From contig JAJEKV010000003.1 in assembly GCA_021234155.1 (NCBI GenBank), positions 12,707,819-12,771,818 on the forward strand: 64,000 nt of DNA, given 5' to 3'. Origin of the DNA: Isoetes taiwanensis (taxonomy: Eukaryota; Streptophyta; Lycopodiopsida; Isoetales; Isoetaceae). The notes below the pieces were generated by a model. The model was not told the DNA's origin, did not search any database, and saw only the letters and a program-made list of their open reading frames with translations. Position numbers and translations under genes: made by a program. Positions 1 to 8,411 of the stretch are shown in pieces (within the stretch, counting starts at the first letter, position 1; each line of letters opens with the position of its first letter).

Positions 1-300
1 TATGAGATTTTCTTAGATTTCGTTAGATTCTCCTGGATTCCTTTACATTCTAGAACTTTTTAGAACATTCTAAGACTTTCTGGAACATTGTGAGACTTTC
101 AAAATATCCTAGAACTTTCTGGAAGTATTTCCCTAAATTCTCTTACATTCCCATAGGTTCCCCTACATTCTAGAACATTCTAGAACTTATTAGAACAATT
201 TGGAGCTTTTTGGAAGAATTTTCTTAGATTCCCTCCAGATTCTCTTATGTTCTAGAGCCTTCCAGAACATTCCAGAACTCTTTTAAACTAGCTAGAATGG
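1..300. repeat. Degenerate short-period A/T-rich array (copy 1)
   Basis: The stretch is built from imperfect variants of 'agattccctt' and 'tagaacattc' every 10-20 bases. It is cut by the window edge. The same array continues leftwards in copy 2, where base 1 corresponds to about 35,258. It holds a run of alternating TTC and GAA blocks around 168-186 (see findings). No coding potential is seen. Confidence 0.85.
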
Positions 301-302
301 TA

Positions 303-620
303 TACTCTATTTTATCTTAATTAGAATGTTACCCTTAACTATATTTGAGACGTAAATTATTTGTAGAATTAATGCTTGATTTAGTGGTTAGAATGGTTGG
401 TTGGGGGTCAATGACCAAGGTTCGAATCCCCCATACAACATAAAATTTTTAAAGCCTTTTCTTAAGATGAGTAAAAATGTTACCCTTAAGTGTATTTGAA
501 ACATAAATTATTTGTGGAATTAATGCTTGGTCTAGTGGTTGAAATGGGGGGTTCGGGGGTCAATGATCAGGGTTCGAATCCCCCATAGAACATAAAAATT
601 TTAAAAGCCTTTTCTTAAGG
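303..620 (+). repeat. Two tandem tRNA-like (SINE-type) units
   Basis: Two units of about 155 bases lie head to tail (about 303-460 and 461-620). Each has an A-box-like segment (377-396 and 528-547, 'tagtggtt' core) and a perfect B-box GGTTCGAATCC (419-429 and 571-581) in tRNA order. The flanks ('ttacccttaa' before, 'cataaaa' then 'ccttttcttaag' after) repeat with the tRNA part, so these are dispersed tRNA-derived repeats rather than functional tRNA genes. No cloverleaf acceptor stem is seen. The pair recurs in copy 2 at 35,580-35,860. Confidence 0.7.
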
Positions 621-904
621 GATGAGCATTCAACGTGGGCCGTAGGATCTTGGACCCGATCAAGGGTCGAGATCTCATTATGTGACAATAATTAAAGCAA
701 CATGAGCCATAAGATCTATTACATATAATTCCCAAAGTCATGTGCACCGTAGGATATGTGCTAAGTCACGTGAGCTGTAAGATCCTAGATCGACGATCAG
801 GATCAAGAACAATCTGGACCGCAAGTTCTATTACATATAATTCCTAAAGCCATGTGCACCGTAGGATGTGTCCCAAAGCAACGTGAGTCGTAGGATCTCG
901 GATC
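621..904. repeat. Diverged 'gccgtaggatc' repeat units, interrupted on the right
   Basis: Irregular units carry the phrase 'ccgtaggatct ... gatcgacgatcaggatc'. The series is cut at 909 by the Ty3/gypsy insertion and resumes at 12,004. In copy 2 it is continuous (35,870-36,540). Confidence 0.8.
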
Positions 905-909
905 GACGA
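905..909. repeat. Target-site duplication GACGA (left)
   Basis: GACGA directly precedes the 5' LTR and is repeated directly after the 3' LTR at 12004-12008. The empty site in copy 2 has it once. Confidence 0.92.
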
Positions 910-1505
910 TGTTAGTCCTGTGCCTCCTGGTACAGGACTATTCATGCATACGACGGACCAGGTCAAGCTCAAGGATCCACAGACAGTACCGCGGGTCAGC
1001 CGTCCCAAAGCCCGCCAGAAGACAAAGCAGCCGGACCACGCAGCCCAAAGCCCATCCCGTCAACAAGAGGCGCGCCGCTCGGACAAGTGGCGGCCCGGCA
1101 CCGCCATGTTCCGGCATCGGCATGATTCTAGGCACTTCAAGAGGCACCGCCAACATTCACCAAAATCGCCTCCTTCCGTGAGTCGGCACCGAGATCGATC
1201 CGAGTGTCTATATTGGGCCAAAGGCCATTGTACTATATATATGAGTAGAGCTAGCACATGAGTTTTTAGATGAGTTTTGAGTCTTGTCTCTCTTCAGTCT
1301 TCTCTCGATTGCGAGAGCTCATGTATGTTCATCATTGATATCAAGAAAGCTTATCATTTTCCTCTCCTTGTTCTCTTTTGTTCTGTTTTCTTCTTCTTGT
1401 TCTTTTCTTGCAAATCCCGCGTGACATAGTCCCCCGGATTCTCCTGTTAGATCCAAGGGTCCTCACAGAGGGGTCTTCTTGAAGTTCGAACCCGGACCCC
1501 AAACA
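910..1505 (+). repeat. 5' LTR of the Ty3/gypsy element (596 bp)
   Basis: It starts TGTTAGTC and ends CCCAAACA, matching 11411-12003. About 265 bases in the 3' half (from about 1207) are identical to the other LTR. The GC-rich first 300 bases and the last 40 differ by many substitutions and small indels. A primer-binding site is not clear: the nearest TGG is at 1519, 13 bases past the LTR end, and its match to a tRNA 3' end is weak. Confidence 0.93.
1231..1242 (+). promoter_or_regulatory. LTR TATA-like box
   Basis: 'actatatatatga' lies in the identical portion of both LTRs (second copy near 11,727-11,738). It is placed as a U3 promoter would be, about 270 bases before the LTR end. A T-rich tract with 'ttctttt' repeats follows at 1365-1410. 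Confidence 0.6.
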
Positions 1506-1556
1506 CCATGCCGCCCATTGGTTCCGGTGGATTCGATTTTCCTTTCTTCTGTCGCC

Positions 1557-3140
1557 ATGTCTGTCCGAAACTTCACGCCAGAAGAACTTCTTTCCCAGAC
1601 GGCGTCTCGCTTGGAGCGCCATCATAGAAGGGAAGCTGTTCGCGACATGTATCGCTCTGCTTATGACATTGAGGGAGGCCACATTCGGTCTAGGGCTCAG
1701 TCGGCGCCACCCACCCCTCGTGTCATGTCTCGTCCAAATTCTCCGCCTCCAGCGTGCAAACATTGCTCCCAGCCTCAGTCTCCTCATCCCTATCAGGAGC
1801 CCTATCCGGCTCAACCTGCTCAATCTTACTTTCATACCCCAGAACATGCCTTCATCCATCCGTCTTCTGGCCATACGCCTTTGCCTTCACAACCCTCATC
1901 TCCTACGGGTGGACAGGGATATCCACATGTCTCTTTTGCTCCTCCCCAGGAATTTCCCTTCCCTACATTTCCCACCGCTCTTCCTGTTTACAACCTTACC
2001 GACCTCAAAACCAATGATCAGGCACCTCCAAGTACCTCCCGTCGTGGAACCCCTTCATCGGGGTCCACCTCAATTTCCTCGGTCTCATGTTCACGCCCGA
2101 CCCGGCACTTTTACCTCTACCTTCGGACCCTTAAGGTGACTTATCCTACCTTTGGCAACACGAAAGGCAAACCATTAGACCAAAGTGCTCAGGCCCACAT
2201 GGAAGAATTTGAGGCTCTGGCTGTCCTAAATGGTCATGCGCAACCTCAACTGAAATTCCACATCTTTTCCACCACGCTGCGTGGCTCCCCTCATCAATGG
2301 CTCATGTCCAACAAAAGCCATTGGAAACAAGATTGGTCAGAAATGAGAACTGCTTTTCTTTCTCACTATGGCACCACGGATGATGATCAACTTCATCTCA
2401 AGCAACTCAATGACCTTCAACAAGAGCCCACGGAGCCCGCCCGGGATTTTGCAGATCGACTTCACATTCTGCTAAGCAAACTCAAGGAGTACCCCACACA
2501 GAGCCAGATCTTGGTTTGGTTTCTCGAAGGCCTTCCTCCAGCTATCCGACTCATGACTGAATACCTGCGCCCCAAGACTTTGGAGCAGGCTATCGATCTT
2601 GTCAATCACTCAGTCAATGTTTCCTCCCGTGGCGTGGCTCTTCAGGAGCTCCCTTTCATTCCACCCCTCATGGTTCCTCAGACTGTTGTTCAACCTCAAC
2701 ACGCCCATCCGCAGCGCAGTCAGATCTGGTGCCATATCTGCAAATATCAAGGCCACTTGGCGAATGAGTGCAACTCCACCAATGGCCCGCCTCATTGTAA
2801 ACGATGCAACATGTGCAATCATGCCACGGAAGAGTGCACTCGCACTCATCCTACACCTTTCCGCAACAAGATGGTTTATCAAGTGCAAACAACACCTCGG
2901 CACCAATCGCACTATCGGCAGCCACCACTGCGGCGCCACCCAATCAACTCTATCGACAATAGGGCAACAACGGGGACCCAACACCGTCCTCCTTTTGATC
3001 CTTGGCTTCGGTGTTATCACCGCCAAGAATGGGGTCATACCACCACGGCGTGTCCTCAACTTCCACAAGTTGGTGCGGCTTCACGGCACAAATCCAGACC
3101 ACATCGGTCCGCCTCACGGCTTACCAACTCGGATTGCTAA
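1557..3140 (+). CDS. gag: gag polyprotein of Ty3/gypsy element
   Basis: The frame is open for 527 codons from the ATG at 1557, chosen because the LTR ends at 1505 and the upstream in-frame start at 1479 lies inside the LTR. Residues 1-200 are Pro/Ser/His-rich. About 210-300 look like the retrotransposon gag (capsid) domain. CCHC zinc knuckles (CX2CX4HX4C) lie near 392-405 and 414-427. A third near 486-499 reads CYHR instead of CX2C, so one zinc ligand is lost (a TGT-to-CGC type change). Gag would package the element RNA. The frame then shifts: the sequence resembling the gag-protease linker continues in the next frame from about 3310. Confidence 0.85.
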   Translation: MSVRNFTPEELLSQTASRLERHHRREAVRDMYRSAYDIEGGHIRSRAQSAPPTPRVMSRPNSPPPACKHCSQPQSPHPYQEPYPAQPAQSYFHTPEHAFIHPSSGHTPLPSQPSSPTGGQGYPHVSFAPPQEFPFPTFPTALPVYNLTDLKTNDQAPPSTSRRGTPSSGSTSISSVSCSRPTRHFYLYLRTLKVTYPTFGNTKGKPLDQSAQAHMEEFEALAVLNGHAQPQLKFHIFSTTLRGSPHQWLMSNKSHWKQDWSEMRTAFLSHYGTTDDDQLHLKQLNDLQQEPTEPARDFADRLHILLSKLKEYPTQSQILVWFLEGLPPAIRLMTEYLRPKTLEQAIDLVNHSVNVSSRGVALQELPFIPPLMVPQTVVQPQHAHPQRSQIWCHICKYQGHLANECNSTNGPPHCKRCNMCNHATEECTRTHPTPFRNKMVYQVQTTPRHQSHYRQPPLRRHPINSIDNRATTGTQHRPPFDPWLRCYHRQEWGHTTTACPQLPQVGAASRHKSRPHRSASRLTNSDC

Positions 3141-4190
3141 TGGCAAACAAGGCCCGGCGTCTGTTCTTGGAAGCCACCTCGAGCACCTCGGCAATCACGC
3201 TATCAACCAGCTCACCCGTCAACCTCACCTGGATCAACAGCACGGGAAGAAATTTTTCGGGCACTCAATCCTCCGGTTCAGCCATCAAATTGGGTTGGTT
3301 TGGTTTCACGCCCGCACCGTATCCACGCCCTTAACCATTATTTCTAATGGCACGCAACCTGCCTTTGCAGTTGACACCATTCCTCATGGAGAAGAAAAAA
3401 AGGTTCACTTTGCCCCTGACTTGGAGAAACTCATGCCGCATGTTATGCCTAAAGTTCGCCAAAGCATTTTGAACCTCATGCAAGTCGTCAAGGCCGAAGG
3501 CGCCGCGTTGGCTAATGTTCATGCCACTACTCGAGCTCAACAAAGACAGGAAGCACCTTCCACGTCTCAACCTCCACGCTCTCAGACCTATCCAAATATA
3601 GCTGCCGAGGTTGACCTACTCAAAGAAGTTGCTGCTTCATTACCACGCACTCCAGCACCTGTGGATCCAGCAGATCCTTTTTCTCATGTGCCTCTGGAAC
3701 TCCAAGAGGAGCTAGCAAAAATCAAAATACCTTTAAGTTTGGCCACAATTTTGAAACTCGTCCCCGCTCTCAAGGACCGCTTACCACTCCCGATTTGTTT
3801 TGGTTGGGGCTGTTGCTACCTCTACTCCCACGGTACATGCCACGGTGGGCAATCAACAAGTCAATCATGTTCAAATTGATGGAGGTAGCGCGGTCAATCT
3901 CATCACGGATAAACTCCGCAAACAAATGGGCATCAAACAACTCTATCGTGCCCCATATGACATCAAATTGGCCAATGGCCATATCACGAGACCTCAAGGC
4001 GTCACGCCTCTTCTTCACATCAACATTGGTGATCTCGATTCCCGTTGGAATTTGGTGTTTGGAAGGCGGTTAAGATCCGGTGATTATGAAATGTTGGTCG
4101 GCGTGAGACCTTTTCTCCGCCGGGCCAAGAGTATCCATTCTTGGGCCCACGGATCAGTTAGTTATCACAGATGGTCACCTCAATGCCCCC
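3141..4190 (+). pseudogene. Linker and retropepsin-type protease region of pol (frameshifted)
   Basis: A Pro/Gln-rich linker reads in one frame to about 3870 and the protease in another (3800-4234). The active-site block IDGGSAVNLI is visible at 3875-3904, with the catalytic Asp codon at 3878. DGG in place of DTG/DSG is usual in plant Ty3/gypsy proteases. The frame changes show this copy could not make a continuous gag-pol. Confidence 0.8.
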
Positions 4191-6160
4191 ATGGACTTGG
4201 AAACAGGAAAAATCATTTCCGTCGACAATGCTGAACCCTCTCTCTCCGACACCGATTCTGAGGACGCCCAAAATATCTATCACGTTCAGGCTCCACTGCG
4301 AAGTGCGCCTCTCATCATCCTACCCCCGAATATCTTTGATCCTTGGGGAGAAATGACTCTTGATCAGGACCAGGCTGTGGCTGCTTTGCTTGACCCTTAC
4401 CTGGCTCCTTGCAATCGAATCCAACGTGTTGATCACTTTTCAGATGTGGGATCTCCTGCAGCTCCTGTAGATGTCCACGCTGTCATGAAGCAACCTCTGC
4501 TTGATGAAACTCAGCAACCTCTCTTTTTCACCACGCAGAGTGCCACGCATCCTGTTATGCTTCAACCTCCTGCACACATTGTCCAGGACACAGAAGTGAT
4601 ACCCCATATTCAGACTCCTGAAGTTGAGATCGTGGACGTAGGCAACAATCAGCCTGTCCGCCTTGCTGCCAATCTTCCAACCCCCTATCGTACCAGGGCC
4701 GTCACGCTTTTCAAAAAGTTCAAACACATTTTTGCCTGGAGCTACAGATATCTTAGGGGAATCAACAAAGCCTTGGGGGAACTCACCATTCCTACCAAAT
4801 CAGATGCACGACCAGTATAGCAACGACAGTACCGGCTCAACCCCAATTACCGTGATCGCGTCAAGGCAGAAATTGACAAACTCCTTGCTGCAGGTTTGAT
4901 CTATGAGGTCAAACATTCTGAATGGGTGAGCCCCATCGTCATTGCACTCAAACACAATGGTAAGATCCGCGTTTGCGTGGACTACCGAAAACTCAATCAG
5001 GCCACGGAGCGTGATCATTTTCCACTTCCCTTCACCGACCAGGTTCTGGAAGAGGTCGCTGGACATGAGATGTACTCCTTCATGGATGGTTTTTCTGGCT
5101 ACAATCAGATCTCAATCAAAGAATCTGATCAACTCAAGACTACTTTCACCACCCCGTAAGCACTTTTTTTGCCTAGAAGGTGGTTCCCTTTGGCTTATCA
5201 AACTCTCCCTCCACGTTTCAACGTATCATGCTCTCAGTTTTTCATGATTTTATGAAGGAAAATCCTTCTTACAAATTTTCCAAGATGACTTCTCGCCTCT
5301 GGTTTCCATGGCTGACCATTTGGATAAATTGGAACTCGTCTTTCGAAAATGTGATGAGTCCCAATTAGTCTCAATCCGGAGAAATGCACCTTTGTGTCAC
5401 CTCGGGTGTTCTGTTAGGACACGTTGTCAGTAAAGCAGGTATCACCACAGATCCTGCCAAAATCAGTTGTGTGCTCAAAGCTCAAGCACCAGCCAATATC
5501 AAGGAGACACGCTCTTTCCTGGGTAAGGTCAATTATTACTCCACTTTCATTCCCGGACTCGCGACCATTGCGGATCCTATTCATAAACTCACGGGTGATG
5601 AATCCACACAGGCTTGGAATTCCCGGCGGATCTTTGCTTTCCAACAGATTGAAGCTTTTGCTTACTCGGGCCCGTTCTTGTTCCTCCTCAATGGGACAAG
5701 CCCTTTCATGTTCATGTCGATGTCTCGGCCTTTGCTATTGGGCTGTACTTTCTCAAGAATATGATGTGCACACTGACAAACCCAACAGAATCGCCCGGTA
5801 GGAAACTCAATTCTGGCGGCGCAACTACTCGCCCGCAGGCGTGAAGCCTTGGGTTTAATTTTACGTGTCCAACGCTTCCGTCACTATCTTTTAGGCGGTC
5901 GGATCAAATTCTTTGTTGACCACCAAGCACTCCTTTATTTGATCAACAAATCCGCCCACGGGCGCATTGCTCGTTGGGTCCTACTTCACGCAAGAATTTG
6001 CACCTTTTGAAATTGTTCACAAGGCCGCAAATCTCATGTTGTCCCGGATTATCTTTCACGCATCCACCACGGATGATCCCTCTCTTTGGAGTCTCCGGCG
6101 CCTTTCTGACGCTCAACTCTTTACGGTCACGGCAACACCTCATTGGTTTCATGACTTTCG
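4191..6160 (+). pseudogene. Reverse transcriptase and RNase H region of pol (stop and frameshifts)
   Basis: RT blocks are clear: WVSPIVIALK near 4926, VCVDYRKLNQ near 4972, SFMDGFSGYNQI near 5079 (first catalytic Asp), PFGLSNSPSTFQR near 5185, and the FQDD box at 5278-5289 (YVDD equivalent). An in-frame TAG stands at 4818-4820. The frame changes near 5157, between 5240 and 5280, and again near 5350-5420. RNase H follows with HVDVSAFAIG near 5705 and FFVDHQALLYLI near 5913, again in shifted frames. Catalytic residues survive although continuity is lost. Only one RNase H is seen. Confidence 0.88.
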
Positions 6161-7477
6161 GTGATATCTCCTCACAGTGCTCTTCCACCGAGGGCGCCAC
6201 GCTCTCTCCAGATAGCGACAATCCCGTCGACATCAATTTCTCCGCGAGGTCCGTGACTACACCATGGTTGCGGGGCCATCTTTACAAAAAGGGTAAGGAT
6301 ACCATCCTTCGGCGGCTGTGTTCTCCCTCATGAGGTCCCGGATATTGTTAAGTGAAGCCCATGAAGGGGCTCGGTGGTGGTCATTTTCATGGTGACACCA
6401 CAAACGCATAAAATCCTTCTTCTGGTTATTTTTGGCCCACGCTTTTCAAAGATGCTCACGCCCATGCCCGCACATGTGATGTTTGCGGTGTGTGGGGCCC
6501 ACCCGCGGCGTGGCGCTCTACCCTTGATGCCGGTCGCCCGCGCCCTTCCCTTCAAAGAAATGGGGAATGGATTTTGTGGGACCCATCGATCCTCTGCGAG
6601 GGCACCCGTGTGCAGCTACATTCCCCAGTTCTCACCGACTCACGCTACTAAATGGGCGGAAGCTTGCGCACTTTCAGACAACACTGCGGCAAGCACAGCC
6701 AAGGTCCTCTATCAACAAATTATCACGCGATTTGGCTGCCCCACGGAGCTGGTCAGTGATCGTGGTGTCCATTTTATCAATCATACCATCAAGGAGCTGA
6801 CGGATTATCTCCTGATCCATCATCACAAGAGCACACCTTACTATCCTCAAGGCAATGGTTTGGCAGAAAGCACCAACAAAACTCTGGTCACAATTCTCAA
6901 GAAAATTTGTGACGCTTCTTGCACTGACTGGCAAAACAAGCTTCCTACTGTTCTTTGGGCTTACAATACTTGTTTCAAAATAGCTACAGGTCACACTCCT
7001 TTCAAATTGGTTTATGGTCAAGAAGCTCTCATGCCTTTTGAGTACATTCTCCCAACTCTCCGTTTTCAACTGGCCACTGCCCATAATCCGCCTGCTGCAC
7101 TTAAAGAAAGGGTTTATCAATTGGAACAGTTGGATGAACTTCGAAGGGATGCTTATATTCGTGTTCTTCATGGACAACGGTTGCAAAAATCTTTACATGA
7201 CAAAAGTTTGAAGACAAAAACATTCAAGGAAGGAGATTTGGTTCTTCTTTATGATTCTCGGTACAAAAATTTTCCGGGTAAGCTTAAGTTTCGATGGCTT
7301 GGCCCTTATCAAATTGTTCAAGTGGTTCACCCCAGCGTTTTCCAGCTGGCTGAGTTAGATGGCACTCCATTACCTACACTGGTTAATGGCTTTCGCCTCA
7401 AAACATTTCATACTACAGCAAGTGACAATCAACAACCAGATACAGTTCCAGACGCAAACACAACAGATAGTGACTAA
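6161..7477 (+). pseudogene. Integrase region of pol (5' part frameshifted, 3' part open)
   Basis: The N-terminal HHCC zinc-binding region (GHFHG and TCDVC, 6385-6490) is split over frames. The core has Asp codon 1 at 6570 (MDFVGP), Asp 2 at 6758 (SDRGVHF) and Glu at 6866 (AES), giving the canonical DDX35E spacing. A GPY/F motif (RWLGPYQIV) lies near 7291-7317, and the frame ends at 7477 without a chromodomain. From about 6620 to the end it is a single open frame. Confidence 0.9.
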
Positions 7478-7616
7478 AACGGCGGCATATTATATTATAG
7501 GTGGAATTTTTTTTACAAAATGTGGGCACAGCCCAGCTATTTCCGCTATGGGCACTGCCCTATATACAAAAATAGGCTCAGAGCCCTATCTACTAAGTCC
7601 TCAGAAGAAAAACCCT

Positions 7617-7883
7617 CTACTCCGGGTTCGGAGCAGAGGTGATGCGCAGGATGTGGTAGAGGTTATGCTCCGGGTCCCAGCGAAGGTGCAGAACCACCTC
7701 CATCCCGTTGGTCTTCGGATCGGGATGTTTAGCCATCCCGGCACACCAGCCATCCATTCTCAGGCCACGATTGTGGCAGCGCTAGAGATCCAGACAATTC
7801 ATCTTGCAGGTAATCCACTCCTGACAGTTAGTGGGCATAGTGCAGTTCTCGTTCACACCAGCAGCAGCCATGCTGAGCGCCAT
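7617..7883 (-). pseudogene. Antisense Cys-rich small ORF inside the retroelement
   Basis: On the minus strand an ORF starts at ATG 7883 (or the in-frame ATG 7871) and ends at TAG 7617-7619, about 85-88 codons. One in-frame TAG stands at 7782-7784. Counted from 7871, Cys fall at residues 10, 16, 22, 26, 32 and 43. The tail is WDPEHNLYHILRI...APNPE. A TATATAAG box on the same strand (7913-7920) lies about 30 bases upstream of ATG 7883. It sits between pol and the extra ORF. Antisense genes in this position are known in some Tat-lineage elements (gene23 of Grande); no homology to that gene is claimed. A long sense frame (7359-8126) overlaps it and could instead be the meaningful one. Confidence 0.45.
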
Positions 7884-8411
7884 CGGATGTCTTCGCTTCA
7901 CTCCCGGTTCGTCTTATATAGCCAACCGAGGAACTCCTTGTCGACGTGGACCAATCACAAAAAATCGCCATCGTGTTTGCAATGCAAGGTTGTTTCTAAA
8001 ATGAGAATCTTTTCTCCCGCCGCATATCTAGCCATGGTACCTTCTGACACTTTCGTTTTAATGATATCCCTCTTCGAGTGGCCAGCATTAAATGCCATTC
8101 CTTCTTTTCACGCCCGTCGAACATAAATGTGTGTCCTTTGGCCACCTGTCACATCCCATCATTCTCTCACGTCTAATCTCCACCGTTCATTACTTCTACC
8201 TTTGTTGTTTGGGGACTTAGCCAAATTTTTGCCTCTCAATCGCCTCCTTGGCATCTTTCGACACCTGGCACCATCAACGGTTGCAGCTTCGCCCTTATCA
8301 TGCCCCTTCGCCCACCTTTGCGCGCCCTAAACCTTTTCGTCTCTCTGCGCCTTCGACTTCTGTCTCCGCTCTCCGCCTTTGCATCACCGATCTTTTCTGA
8401 AGCTCTTTGCC

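Noticed and set aside
376-600. Functional tRNA genes
   Set aside because: A and B boxes are present, but no acceptor-stem pairing or anticodon arm could be drawn.
905-910. Reading the 5' LTR start as GTTAG with a 6-bp GACGAT target repeat
   Set aside because: The right flank reads CCAACA-GACGA-TCAGG and the empty site GACGATCAGG, so a 5-bp repeat with TG...CA ends is the consistent solution.
1480-1530. Primer-binding site 'tggttccggtgg' at 1519
   Set aside because: It starts 13 bases after the LTR and does not keep the spacing of a tRNA 3' end. The 'gttcgaaccc' before the LTR end is in the wrong sense for a PBS.
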